A stretch of 64,000 nucleotides of DNA from Mitsuaria sp. WAJ17 (GTDB lineage: Bacteria > Pseudomonadota > Gammaproteobacteria > Burkholderiales > Burkholderiaceae_C), in the NCBI RefSeq assembly GCF_014174515.1, contig NZ_JACJUG010000001.1:62001-126000 (forward strand). Direction: 5' to 3'. Under the pieces are notes generated by a model. It saw only the letters and a program-made list of their open reading frames with translations, was not told where the DNA came from and searched no databases. Shown piece by piece: positions 37,380-48,295 of the stretch; within the stretch, counting starts at the first letter, position 1, and the number at the start of each line of letters is the position of its first letter. The position numbers and the translations under genes are program-made.

Positions 37380-38092
37380 CGGCGCACCATGCAAGGGGGG
37401 ATGCGATGAGCTTCGAGATCCGCCTGCGCAAGCAGCTGCCACCCGCGCCCGGCAGCACGGGGTCAGGTTTTGCCTTGGACCTGGACCTGCGCACCACCGC
37501 GCGCAGCCTGGTGATCCACGGCCCCTCAGGTGCCGGCAAGAGCCTGACCCTGCAGGCGGTGGCGGGCCTGCTCAGACCCGACACCGGCCGCATCTGCGTG
37601 GCCGGCGAGCCGCTGTTCGACAGCGACGCCGGCCTGGACCGCCCCAGCCGTGAGCGGCGCCTGGGCTATCTGTTCCAGGACTACGCCCTGTTCCCGCAAA
37701 TGAACGTGCGGCAGAACGTTGCCTTCGGCCTGCAGCGCGGCTGGCGCAATCCGGCGCGCAGCGTCATGAACGAGAAGCTGGCGCACTGGCTGGCCCTGAT
37801 GGAACTGGACGGCGTGGCGGGCCTGCTGCCGCACCAGCTCTCCGGCGGCCAGCGCCAGCGCACGGCCCTGGCGCGCGCCCTGATCACCGAGCCCCGCGCC
37901 CTGCTGCTGGACGAGCCCTTCGCGGCCCTGGACCCCGAGCTGCGCGAACGCCTGCGCGAAGAGCTGGAGCGGCTGCTGGCCCGCGTGCAGGTCCCCCTGC
38001 TGATGATCACCCATGACCCCGAGGACCTGGCCCGCTTCGGCGAGGCCCGCGTGCAGCTGCGGGGCGGCCAGGCGGTGGCGGTGCAGCTCTAG
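37376..38092 (+). CDS. modC: Molybdate ABC transporter ATPase ModC, without TOBE domain
   Basis: A 238-residue ATPase with Walker A GPSGAGKSLT, the Q-loop in LFQDYALFPQM, the signature LSGGQRQRTALARAL, Walker B LLLDEPFAALDP and switch His in ITHDPED. It ends right after the ATPase core, so the C-terminal Mop/TOBE regulatory domain of E. coli ModC (352 residues) is absent. Start is the ATG overlapping the modB stop; a second ATG lies at 37406. Its end overlaps by 4 bases with the HD gene on the other strand. Confidence 0.93.
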   Translation: MTAHHARGDAMSFEIRLRKQLPPAPGSTGSGFALDLDLRTTARSLVIHGPSGAGKSLTLQAVAGLLRPDTGRICVAGEPLFDSDAGLDRPSRERRLGYLFQDYALFPQMNVRQNVAFGLQRGWRNPARSVMNEKLAHWLALMELDGVAGLLPHQLSGGQRQRTALARALITEPRALLLDEPFAALDPELRERLREELERLLARVQVPLLMITHDPEDLARFGEARVQLRGGQAVAVQL

Positions 38093-38721
38093 CCTTCGCC
38101 CAGCGCCTCGCAGGCCTGGCGCAGGTTGGCCCGCGCCCGGGCGTCCCAGGCCGCGTGCATGGCCTCGGTGACGAAGAGCCGCTCGCGCGCCAGGAAGCCT
38201 TGCAGGATGAGGCGGCGGCCGGCCCGAAAGTCGGGCTCGGGCACGAAGGCGAATTCGGCGCGGATCTGGCCCTCGTACTCGGCAAATCGTTCGGCGGGGG
38301 CGGCAAGGATGGCGAGGTCCATGTCCAGCAGCAGGCCCATGTCGGCGTCGCTGGCCAGGTGATCCCGCGTGGCGAGGACCAGCCGGGCCACGCGCCCGCA
38401 GGCCTCGCCGGCCAAACCCAGGGCGGGCAGGGCGGCACGGGCCCAGTCGGCGCTGCGGGCTTCGTTGTCCGGGGCCCGCGGGTCATAGACGGCATCATGG
38501 AACCACAGGGCCAGGGCCAGCAACTCGGGCTCGCGAGCCAGCTGGCGGCAGCGCGCCAGGGTCGCGAGGCACTCGCGCAGGTGCTGCAGGCTGTGGTAGT
38601 GGCGCTGGGGCTCGTTCCAGGCCTTCAGCAGCTGCTCACAGAGGGTCATGTCTTGCCTGACGGCCAGGGCCTCGCAGGTGGCCAGCCAGGCGGCTCGCAG
38701 GTCCGGGGCTTCGGCGCTCAT
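38089..38721 (-). CDS. Predicted HD-superfamily metal-dependent phosphohydrolase
   Basis: A 210-residue protein with the metal-binding pattern HYHSLQHLRECL (about residues 40-51), WFHDAVYDP and the Asp in LLLDMDLAILA. This is the family often called 'predicted HD phosphohydrolase'; substrates are unknown. The ATG at 38721 overlaps the stop of the alpha/beta hydrolase upstream. Confidence 0.9.
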   Translation of the reverse strand: MSAEAPDLRAAWLATCEALAVRQDMTLCEQLLKAWNEPQRHYHSLQHLRECLATLARCRQLAREPELLALALWFHDAVYDPRAPDNEARSADWARAALPALGLAGEACGRVARLVLATRDHLASDADMGLLLDMDLAILAAPAERFAEYEGQIRAEFAFVPEPDFRAGRRLILQGFLARERLFVTEAMHAAWDARARANLRQACEALGEG

Positions 38722-39614
38722 GACGCGCCTGCGCCGTGGATCAGGGCCGCCACCCGGTCCGCATAGCGCGGCCACAGGGCCTCGGGCAGGTCGTGGCCCA
38801 TGCCGGGGATGAAGTCAGTCTCCACATGGCGTAGGTGGCGGGCCAGATGGCGGCCTGCGGCGACGGGCACCAGGGGATCCGCATCGCCGTGGATCACCAG
38901 GGCCGGCGCCTGGACTCGGGTCACGAGGGGCGTGCGGTCCTCATCGGCCACCACGGCCATCAGCTGGCGCAGCATGCCTTGGGGGTGGTCGCTGCGGCGC
39001 AGGGCCTCGAGCACGCGCGCCTCCAGCCAGCCATCGGCCGGCGGGTGGGCCGGGCTGCCGATCAGGCGGTACAGGGCCGCGAAATGGGCCTGCAGCGTGG
39101 CCTCGTCGCGCCGGGGCGGGCGGGCCAGCAGGGCCTGGCGCACCGGCCAGGTGGGGCCGGGCAGGTGGCGGGCACCGGCCGTGGTCATCATGAGGGTCAG
39201 GCTTTGCACGCGCTGCGGCGCCTGGTCCGCCAGGTGCTGGGCGATCATGCCGCCCATGGAGGCGCCCCAGACATGGGCGCGGGGCAAGCCCAGGGCGTCC
39301 ATCACGCCCAGGGCGTCGCGGGCCATGTCGGCCAGGCTGTAGGGGCTGCGCACGGGCAGGTGCAGCAGGTGCTTGAAGGAAGCCCAGCCGACGTGGGGCA
39401 GGCCCAGGTGGTCCAGGTGCTGGCTGAGGCCGATGTCGCGGTTGTCGAAGCGGACCACGCGCAGGTCCCGCGCCGTGAGGGCGTCGATCAGGCCCTGGGG
39501 CCAAGCGATCAGCTGCATCCCCAGTCCCATGATCATCAAGAGCGCAGGGGCCCCGCGGGGCCCCTGGTCATCGACTGCGATGCGCAGGCCGTTGGCGTTC
39601 ACATGGCTTTGCAT
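38718..39614 (-). CDS. Alpha/beta hydrolase
   Basis: A 298-residue hydrolase with the nucleophile elbow GASMGGM (Ser about 120), the oxyanion region IMGLGMQLIAWP, Asp in VIHGDADPLVPV and His in IPGMGHDLP. This wording is common in the 'alpha/beta hydrolase, proline-iminopeptidase-like or esterase' group of this order. The substrate is unknown. It is in an operon with the HD protein. Confidence 0.92.
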   Translation of the reverse strand: MQSHVNANGLRIAVDDQGPRGAPALLMIMGLGMQLIAWPQGLIDALTARDLRVVRFDNRDIGLSQHLDHLGLPHVGWASFKHLLHLPVRSPYSLADMARDALGVMDALGLPRAHVWGASMGGMIAQHLADQAPQRVQSLTLMMTTAGARHLPGPTWPVRQALLARPPRRDEATLQAHFAALYRLIGSPAHPPADGWLEARVLEALRRSDHPQGMLRQLMAVVADEDRTPLVTRVQAPALVIHGDADPLVPVAAGRHLARHLRHVETDFIPGMGHDLPEALWPRYADRVAALIHGAGAS

Positions 39615-39658
39615 GCGGGCATCATAGGCCTGGCTCGTGACAGGCTCGGGAGCAGGAC

Positions 39659-39850
39659 TTACTTGCAGGTGAAGCTCTTGTGCGTCACGTCCTTGACGTT
39701 GCCCGCACCGCAGGTCTTGATGGCCTGCTCGCTCATCTGGGTCAGGGCCTCGCGGTCGCTGATGACGCGCTCGCTGTTGGGGGCGATGACGCAGGCCGTG
39801 CACAGCAGGGCGGCGAGGGTGGCGGTGGCCAGGGTGGCAATGCGCTTCAT
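39659..39850 (-). CDS. Small lipoprotein
   Basis: A 63-residue protein with a lipoprotein signal and lipobox LLCTAC, then VIAPNSERVISDREALTQMS and a C-terminal pair of Cys (TCGAGNVKDVTHKSFTC) that could form a disulfide. GAGGAC lies a few bases before the ATG. Probably a small outer-membrane or periplasmic lipoprotein; function unknown. Confidence 0.7.
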   Translation of the reverse strand: MKRIATLATATLAALLCTACVIAPNSERVISDREALTQMSEQAIKTCGAGNVKDVTHKSFTCK

Positions 39851-39968
39851 GGATGTCCTCGGGGAAGTTTGTTTGGAATGGACGCGACTGTAGGGCCAGC
39901 GGGGCCCGGCACGGCAGCCCAGGCGACGAACTGCCCCGACGGCAGGACAGACCGCGCCGCCGGAAGGA

Positions 39969-41651
<1,683 letters not shown>

Positions 41652-41669
41652 GTCAGTGGTTCCAGCGGG

Positions 41670-42734
41670 TCACTCGAGACCGCGAAGTTTGGGGTCGAGG
41701 GCATCGCGCAAGGCATCGGTGAACAGCGCAAACGCCGTCACGAACACCGCCATGCACACAGCCACCGCCGTCAGCTGCCACCAGTAGCCCAGGATCAGCT
41801 CGCTCTGGGCCTCGGCCAGCATGGTGCCCCAGGAGACCTGGTCCACGCTCACGCCCAGGCCCAGGTAGGACAGGATCACCTCGCTCTTGATGAAGCGCAC
41901 CACCAGCAGGGACAGCTGCACCAGGGTCACATGGGACACGTTGGGCAGGATGTGGCGGAACATGCGCGAGCTCCGCGAGGCGCCGATGGCTTCGGCGGCG
42001 CGCACGTACTCCCGGCTGGAATGCTTGATGAACTCGGCCCGCACCAGCCGGTAGACGCCGGTCCAGCCCGCCAGGCCCAGGATCATCACCACCGGCAGCA
42101 CGCCGCGGCCGAAGATGGCCGCGAAGGCGAAGATCAGCAGGATGTCGGGCACCGCGGTGAAGACGTTGTAGACCCACTCCAGGAAGTCACCCACGCGCCG
42201 GCCAAAGAAGCCGGAGAGGGCGCCCAGCACCGTGCCTATCAGGGTGGCAACCAGGGCCGCCAGCACGCCCACCATGATGGACACCTCGGCCCCCTTGAGC
42301 ACCTTGGACAGCACGTCGCGGCCCAGGCGGTCGCCGCCGAAGGGCAGGGTCTCCTGCTTGACCAGGTCCTCGGTCTTGAAGCTGCGGGCCTTGGCCTCCC
42401 ACTCGGCGTAGCGCGGGGCGAGGGGGTCGATGTCAGAGAGGTCCACGTTCGGCCCCCTGGGGCCCTGCGCGGCCTGGCTGGCCTCGGCGGGCGCCGGGCC
42501 CATGAAGCTGGGCGGCGCATTGGGCACGCCGACCTCCTTCTGCCAGCCCGAGGCGATCAGCCCCAGGCCGGTGGCGAGCACCAGGCCCAGGAAGACGGCC
42601 ACCACCCACAAGCAGGCCATGCCCAGGCGGTCGCCGCGCAGGCGCCGCCAGGCTGCGGACCAGACACCCTGGGAGCCGCGCGAACCGGCGCTCGCGCTCG
42701 TATTCGCGGGCAATGCGTTCACAGTGGCGTTCAT
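41670..42734 (-). CDS. Oligopeptide ABC transporter permease (YejE/DppC type)
   Basis: A 354-residue permease with six membrane segments, a long periplasmic loop after segment 1 that contains DIDPLAPRYAEWEAKARSF, and the conserved EAA loop EYVRAAEAIGASRSSRMFRH. The start precedes the next gene's stop by overlap (ATGA). It pairs with the permease at 42731-43669. Confidence 0.94.
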   Translation of the reverse strand: MNATVNALPANTSASAGSRGSQGVWSAAWRRLRGDRLGMACLWVVAVFLGLVLATGLGLIASGWQKEVGVPNAPPSFMGPAPAEASQAAQGPRGPNVDLSDIDPLAPRYAEWEAKARSFKTEDLVKQETLPFGGDRLGRDVLSKVLKGAEVSIMVGVLAALVATLIGTVLGALSGFFGRRVGDFLEWVYNVFTAVPDILLIFAFAAIFGRGVLPVVMILGLAGWTGVYRLVRAEFIKHSSREYVRAAEAIGASRSSRMFRHILPNVSHVTLVQLSLLVVRFIKSEVILSYLGLGVSVDQVSWGTMLAEAQSELILGYWWQLTAVAVCMAVFVTAFALFTDALRDALDPKLRGLE

Positions 42735-43669
42735 TTGAGGACCACCCGAGGATCAACGGCCTTGTAGAGCAGGTCGGTGAGGAGATTGATCACCATGGTC
42801 AGCATGGCCAGGTAGATGGCGAAGGCCTGGATGACGGGGTAGTCGCTGCGGTTCACCGCCAGCAGCAGCTCGCGGCCCAGGCCCGGGATGGAGAAGAAGA
42901 CCTCCAGCAGGAAGGAACCCACGAAAACGCCGGGCAGGGCCACGGAGATGTTGGTGAGGATGGGGATCATGGCGTTGCGCAGCACATGCTTCAGCAGGAT
43001 GCGGCGCTCGGCCAGGCCCTTGGCACGGGCGGTGCGCACGTAGTCGTGGCCGATCTCGTCCAGAAAGAAGCTGCGGTACAGCCGCGTGTAGGGCGCCAGG
43101 GCCACGGCCACGGCCACCATGACGGGCAGCGGCGCGTAGGTCGTGAGATTGGTCCAGGTGCTGTTGCTCCAGCCCTGCACCGGGAACAGCCCCAGGCGGA
43201 AGGCGAAGAAGTACTGGCCCACAATCACGTAGACCAACAGCGAGATGGACACCGCCACCGTGCTGAGCACCATCACCGCGCGGTCCGTCAGCGAGCCGCG
43301 CACGGCGGCCACGGCCAGGGCGAAGGGGATGGCCAGCAGCACCTCCAGGCACAGGATGGGCAGCATCACCGTCAGCGTGGCCGGCATGCGGGTCGCGAAA
43401 AGCGTGGCCACCGACTCGTTCGTGGCCCAGCTGTGGCCCCAGTTGAAGGTGGCGATCTGCTTCAGGAAGATCAGCAGCTGCTCCCACACCGGCCGGTTCA
43501 GACCCAACTGCTCGCGGATGGCCTGGATCTGATCGGCGGACGCATTCTGGCCACCCAGGATCTCGGCCGGGTCGCCGCCGAACCAGCGGAACAGGAAAAA
43601 CACCAGCAGCACGACCCCCAGCAGGGTAGGGATCATTTGCCACAGGCGCCGCAAGAGATAAGCCGTCAT
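42731..43669 (-). CDS. Oligopeptide ABC transporter permease (YejB/DppB type)
   Basis: A 312-residue permease with six membrane segments and the DppB-type opening LLRRLWQMIPTLLGVVLLVFF, the EAA loop DYVRTARAKGLAERRILLKH and the end DPRVVLK. Shorter than YejB (about 364). It begins the operon and is divergent from the binding-protein genes. Confidence 0.94.
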   Translation of the reverse strand: MTAYLLRRLWQMIPTLLGVVLLVFFLFRWFGGDPAEILGGQNASADQIQAIREQLGLNRPVWEQLLIFLKQIATFNWGHSWATNESVATLFATRMPATLTVMLPILCLEVLLAIPFALAVAAVRGSLTDRAVMVLSTVAVSISLLVYVIVGQYFFAFRLGLFPVQGWSNSTWTNLTTYAPLPVMVAVAVALAPYTRLYRSFFLDEIGHDYVRTARAKGLAERRILLKHVLRNAMIPILTNISVALPGVFVGSFLLEVFFSIPGLGRELLLAVNRSDYPVIQAFAIYLAMLTMVINLLTDLLYKAVDPRVVLK

Positions 43670-43930
43670 GGCTGTCGGTCTCCAAATCGGACTGCCAACC
43701 CTGGCGGCGGCCAGAGCTCGTTAGGGGACCGGGCGGCGGGCGCTGGCCGCTCGGGCTTCGGGCGCAGTCTAGTGCAGGCCCCGCGCCCTGCCCATGCCGG
43801 TTTATGCGGAGGCGATGCCGGATTTTTCCTAGGGGAATTCCAGGGCTTTGCCGGGCTTTTCCGCGTCACAATCGCCAGCCCGTGCCGGGCTTGCCGTGCC
43901 CCGCACGCCGGTTCTCGAGGGATGCCAAGA
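43670..43930. other. Divergent promoter region of the peptide transporter and its binding protein
   Basis: About 260 bases holding promoters for the permease operon (minus) and the binding protein (plus). CTAGGGGAAT lies at 43829-43838 and a related CTAGGGGTGAAT at 45860-45871 before the second binding-protein gene. Confidence 0.4.
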
Positions 43931-45790
43931 ATGCGCGCTGTAGTTGTTGTTGCTCTGCTGATGGGTGCCATGGGCTCGGTCGCGTCCGCGGAGGCCCAGC
44001 CGACGGCGCCCTCCGCTGCCCCGGCGCCCGGCGTGCCCACCGCCTGGGAGGGCACCGCCCCGATGAAGGTGCTGCGCTACGCCATCCGCGTCGCCGAGAC
44101 CGGCTTCGACCCCGCCCAGGTCTCCGACCTCTACTCCCGCACCATCACCGCCGGCATCTTCGACGCCCCGCTGCGCTTCGACTACCTGGCCCGCCCGGTG
44201 CGGCTGAAGCCCGCCACCGCCGAGGCAATGCCGCAGATCAGCGCCGACTTCAAGACCCTCACCTTCCGCATCAAGCCCGGCATCCATTTCGCGGACGACC
44301 CCGCCTTCAAGGGCCGCAAGCGCGAACTCACCGCCGCCGACTACATCTATTCGATCAAGCGCCACTACGACCCCGCCAACAAGAGCAGCAACCTCTACGT
44401 CCTGGAGAACGCCCTGCTGCCGGGGCTGTCCGAGCTGCGCAGGCAAGCGCTCAAGAACAAGACCCCCTTCGACTATGACCGCGAGGTGCCCGCGCTCAAG
44501 CTGCTGGACCGCTACACCTTCCAGGTCCGCACCGAGCTGGGAGACCCTCGCTTCATCAACAACTTCGCCGACGCCATGCTGGGCGCCGTGGCGCGCGAGG
44601 TGGTCGAGGCCTACCCCGGCAAGACCATGGAACACCCCGTGGGCACCGGCCCCTGGCGCCTGGCCGACTGGCGGCGCAGCTCCCTGATCGTGCTGGAGAA
44701 GAACCCCAATTTCCGGGACGTCTTCTACGAGGAAACACCTGACCCCGCGGACACCCGCATGGTCGAGGCCGCCGCCCGCCTCAAAGGTCGCAAGCTGCCC
44801 ATGGTGGACCGGGTGGAGATCTCGGTGATCGAGGAGAACCAGCCGCGCTGGCTGTCCTTCCTGCGCAATGAGTTCGACCTGGTGGACGATGTGCCGCAGG
44901 AGTTCATGCCCCTAGTGATGCCCAAGAACAAGCTCGCGCCCAACCTCGCCAAGCGCGGCATTCAGGCGGTGCGCTATGCGCGGGCGGACCTCTTCCTTTC
45001 CTACTTCAACATGGACGACCCGGTGGTGGGCGGCTACACGCCCGAGAAGGTGGCCCTGCGCCGCGCCATCGCCCTGGCCGTGGACCTGGACAAGGTGATC
45101 CGCCTGCCCCGCCGTGGCCAGGCCGTCCCGGCGCAGGGGCCGGTGCCGCCCGGCACCTTTGGCTACGACCCGGCCTTCCGTTCCGAGATGAGCCAGCACG
45201 ACATCGGCCGCGCCCGCGCCCTGCTGGACCTCTACGGCTACCTGGACAAGGACGGCGACGGCTGGCGCGACCTCCCCGACGGCTCGCCCCTGGTCATCGA
45301 GTACACCACCGAGCCCGACGGCGAGAAGCGCGCCCTGGCCGAGCTGTGGCAAAAGGCGCTGGACGCCATTCAGGTTCGGATCAAGTTCCGCTTCGGCAAG
45401 TGGCCGGAGAACCTCAAGGCCTCCAATGCCGGCAAACTGCAGATGTGGGGCCTGGGCTGGAGCGCCACGGCACCCGACGGAGACTCCTTCCTGGGCCTGG
45501 CCTACGGGCCCAACAAGGGCCAGTCCAACAAGTCGCGCTTCGACCTGCCGGCCTACAACGCCCTCTACGACAAGCAGAAGCGCCTGCCCAACGGACCGGA
45601 GCGCCAGGCCCTGATGGCCGAGGCCCAGCGCCTGCTCGTGGCCTACATGCCCTTCAAGGCCGAGGTGCACCGCATCTACACCGACATGGCCCAGCCCTGG
45701 GTCATCGGCTACGACCGCAACATCTACATGCGCGACTTCTGGGCCTTCGTGGACATCGACGTCGAGCAGCAGGCCCGTGCCCGCCCCTGA
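43931..45790 (+). CDS. ABC transporter peptide-binding protein (SBP family 5), Sec-exported
   Basis: A 619-residue periplasmic binding protein. Its signal is MRAVVVVALLMGAMGSVASAEA. The SBP-5 core has VLRYAIRVAETGFDPAQVS, LRFDYLARPVRL and HPVGTGPWRLADWRRSSLIV. It is paralogous to the next gene throughout. It probably delivers peptide or related ligands to the divergent permease pair. The ATG at 43931 is better placed behind GAGGG than the in-frame ATG at 43922. Confidence 0.93.
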   Translation: MRAVVVVALLMGAMGSVASAEAQPTAPSAAPAPGVPTAWEGTAPMKVLRYAIRVAETGFDPAQVSDLYSRTITAGIFDAPLRFDYLARPVRLKPATAEAMPQISADFKTLTFRIKPGIHFADDPAFKGRKRELTAADYIYSIKRHYDPANKSSNLYVLENALLPGLSELRRQALKNKTPFDYDREVPALKLLDRYTFQVRTELGDPRFINNFADAMLGAVAREVVEAYPGKTMEHPVGTGPWRLADWRRSSLIVLEKNPNFRDVFYEETPDPADTRMVEAAARLKGRKLPMVDRVEISVIEENQPRWLSFLRNEFDLVDDVPQEFMPLVMPKNKLAPNLAKRGIQAVRYARADLFLSYFNMDDPVVGGYTPEKVALRRAIALAVDLDKVIRLPRRGQAVPAQGPVPPGTFGYDPAFRSEMSQHDIGRARALLDLYGYLDKDGDGWRDLPDGSPLVIEYTTEPDGEKRALAELWQKALDAIQVRIKFRFGKWPENLKASNAGKLQMWGLGWSATAPDGDSFLGLAYGPNKGQSNKSRFDLPAYNALYDKQKRLPNGPERQALMAEAQRLLVAYMPFKAEVHRIYTDMAQPWVIGYDRNIYMRDFWAFVDIDVEQQARARP

Positions 45791-45911
45791 GCCGGCCCCA
45801 CAACACCCCTGCACCCCGTGCCAAACCGCGGCCCCTGCCTCCTCGCGGACCGGAGCGCTCTAGGGGTGAATACGTGCTCTTAGGAGCCGGGCCTTCCGCG
45901 ACACTGCGCCC

Positions 45912-47759
45912 ATGACATTCCGCGCCCCAGCGGGCGGCCCCTCCCGCCGAGAACTCCTGGCCCTGGGCAGCCTGGCCAGCCTGGGCATCGGCGCCCCGGC
46001 CGCCGATGCCGCCGCCAACAGCGCCGCACCGCCCAAGGTCCTGCGCTACGCCTTCCGCATCGCCGAGACCGGCTTCGACCCGGCCCGCATCAGCGACATC
46101 TACTCCCGCATCATTACGGCCCACATCTTCGAGGGCCTGTACACCTACGACCACCTGGCCCGTCCGGCCCGCCTCAAGCCCCTGGTGGCCGAGGGCATGC
46201 CCGAGGTCAGCGAGGACTTCCGGGTCTGGACCATGCGGGTGCGCCCGGGCATCTACTTCGCCGCCGACCCCGCCTTCAAAGGCCAGCGCCGCGAACTGGT
46301 GGCCGAGGACTTCGTCTACAGCTGGAAGCGCTTCGCCGATCCGGAGGTGGCATCACCCTCCTGGTCGGAGGTGGAGGAGCTGAGCATCCTGGGCCTGGCC
46401 GAGTACCGCGCCGCCCTGCTCAAGAGCAAGGCGGCCTTCGATTACGACAAGCCCATCGAGGGCCTGCGCGCCCTGGACCGCTACACCCTGCAGCTGCGCC
46501 TGAAGGAGACGCGGCCGCGGCTCATGGAGGTCTTTGCCCAGATCGACACCTATGGCGCCGTGGCCCGCGAAGTGATCGAGGCCTACCCGGGCCAGGCCAT
46601 GGAGCACCCGGTGGGCACCGGCCCCTTCGTGCTGAGCGCCTGGCGGCGCAGCTCGCTGATCACCCTGGACCGCAACCCGGGCTATCGCGAGCGCTACTAC
46701 AACGCCCAGCCTGCGCCGGACGACAAGGAGGGTCAGGCCTTGCTGGCCCGTTACAAGGGTCGGCGTCTGCCCATGATCGACCAGGTCCAGGTGGCCATCA
46801 TCGAGGAGAACCAGCCGCGCTGGCTGTCCTTCCTCAACCGGCAGTTCGACTTCCTGGAGCGCACGCCGGAGGACTTCATCCAGCAGGCCCTGCCCCAGGG
46901 CCGGCTCGCGCCCAACCTGGCCCGCCAGGGCATCCAGGCCTACCGCGCCCTGCTGGCCGACGTGCTGTTCACCGTCTTCAACATGGACGACCCGGTGGTG
47001 GGCGGCTACACGCCGTCGCGCGTGGCCCTGCGCCGCGCCATCGCCCTGGCCACCGACTGCCGGCGCGAGATCAACCTGGCGCGCCGCGGCCAGGCCATCC
47101 CGGCACAGTCACCCTACATCCCCCACACCACCGCCTTCGATGCCGACTATAAGAGCGAGATGGGCGACTTCGACCCCGCCCGCGCCAAGGCCCTGCTGGA
47201 CCTGTACGGCTACCGCGACCGTGACGGCGACGGCTGGCGCGAGGACCCGGACGGCCGCCAGCTGATCCTGGAAAGCCTCACGACGCCCGACGGCTTCCAG
47301 CGCCAGATCGACGAGATCTGGCAGAAGAACCTCGCCGCCGTGGGCCTGCGTGTGCAGTTCCGCACTGGCAAGTGGCCTGAGAACTTCAAGGCCCTGCGTG
47401 CCGGTCACTACATGATCTGGAGCCTGGCCCTCTCTGCCGCCAAGCCCGATGCGCAGGACGCGCTGGCCAGCTTCCACAGCGGCCACATCGGTGCCTCCAA
47501 CTTCGCTCGCTTCCGTCTGGAAGCCATGGACCGGCTCTTCGACCAGGCCGGCGGCCTGCCCGACGGTCCGCAGCGTCAGGCCCTGTTCAAAGAAAGCAAG
47601 CGCCTGGCCACGGCCTACATGCCCTACAAATACCGCGGCCATCGCTACGTCACCGACCTCGCCCAGCCCTGGGTGCAGGGCTACCGCCGGCCGCTGTTCT
47701 GGCTGCATTGGTGGGAGTTCATCGACATCGAGGGCGCACCGCCCGCGCCGCCCACCTGA
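45912..47759 (+). CDS. ABC transporter peptide-binding protein (SBP family 5), Tat-type signal
   Basis: A 615-residue paralog of the preceding gene, sharing for example VLRYAFRIAETGFDPARISD, HPVGTGPFVLSAWRRSSLIT and VVGGYTPSRVALRRAIALA. The N-terminus SRRELLALGSLASLGIGAPA is a twin-arginine signal, unlike the Sec signal of the first copy. Two binding proteins with different export routes for one transporter suggest different ligands or folding needs. Confidence 0.92.
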   Translation: MTFRAPAGGPSRRELLALGSLASLGIGAPAADAAANSAAPPKVLRYAFRIAETGFDPARISDIYSRIITAHIFEGLYTYDHLARPARLKPLVAEGMPEVSEDFRVWTMRVRPGIYFAADPAFKGQRRELVAEDFVYSWKRFADPEVASPSWSEVEELSILGLAEYRAALLKSKAAFDYDKPIEGLRALDRYTLQLRLKETRPRLMEVFAQIDTYGAVAREVIEAYPGQAMEHPVGTGPFVLSAWRRSSLITLDRNPGYRERYYNAQPAPDDKEGQALLARYKGRRLPMIDQVQVAIIEENQPRWLSFLNRQFDFLERTPEDFIQQALPQGRLAPNLARQGIQAYRALLADVLFTVFNMDDPVVGGYTPSRVALRRAIALATDCRREINLARRGQAIPAQSPYIPHTTAFDADYKSEMGDFDPARAKALLDLYGYRDRDGDGWREDPDGRQLILESLTTPDGFQRQIDEIWQKNLAAVGLRVQFRTGKWPENFKALRAGHYMIWSLALSAAKPDAQDALASFHSGHIGASNFARFRLEAMDRLFDQAGGLPDGPQRQALFKESKRLATAYMPYKYRGHRYVTDLAQPWVQGYRRPLFWLHWWEFIDIEGAPPAPPT

Positions 47760-47788
47760 TCGCCAGGCCTGACTTCCCGGCCTGCCCC

Positions 47789-48268
47789 TCAGGGCGCCGG
47801 CGGCGTGAAGCGCAGCCCGCCCGCGATGCGGTTCCAAGCATTGATGTGCCCGATGGCGGCCGTCAGGTTGGCGATCTCAACGGCGCTGAACTGCGCCTGC
47901 AGCGCGGCATAGGCCGCCTCGGCATCCGGATGCGCCGCCTGGAGCGTCAGCACCTCGGCCCAGGCCAGGGCGGCCCGCTCGCGGGGCGCGAAGGCCGGGG
48001 AATCCCGCCAGCAGGCCAGCTGGTCCAGCTGCAGGCCAGCCAGGCCCAGTTGGCGGCCCAGGTTCAGGTGGTATTGCAGGCAGAAGGCGCAGCCGTTGAG
48101 CTGGGACACACGCACCTTGAGCAGCTCGCTGAGGCGCTTGTCCAGGCCCGAGGCGTCCACGGCGCGGCCCAGCTCGCGCAGGGCCAGCACCACGCCGCCG
48201 GCATGCTTCTCGAAGGCCGCCCAGTCTTGGCGCGGCGCCACCGCTTGTGCTTCACTCATGGCATCCAT
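47789..48268 (-). CDS. AhpD/carboxymuconolactone-decarboxylase-like protein
   Basis: A 159-residue protein with the CxxC redox pair in SQLNGCAFCLQYHLN and the helix bundle typical of the AhpD-like family (RLSELLKVRVSQLNGCAFCL). Such proteins are peroxidase-type or disulfide reductases. The start may instead be the ATG at 48259. It lies next to the GrpB-like gene on the same strand. Confidence 0.9.
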   Translation of the reverse strand: MDAMSEAQAVAPRQDWAAFEKHAGGVVLALRELGRAVDASGLDKRLSELLKVRVSQLNGCAFCLQYHLNLGRQLGLAGLQLDQLACWRDSPAFAPRERAALAWAEVLTLQAAHPDAEAAYAALQAQFSAVEIANLTAAIGHINAWNRIAGGLRFTPPAP

Positions 48269-48295
48269 CCCGCCGAACAGTCGGCGCGGGGCGGA

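Noticed and set aside
42713..43921. Extension of the first binding-protein frame upstream to 42713
   Set aside because: It runs antisense through the permease gene and lacks a signal peptide; the real start is at the signal peptide near 43931.
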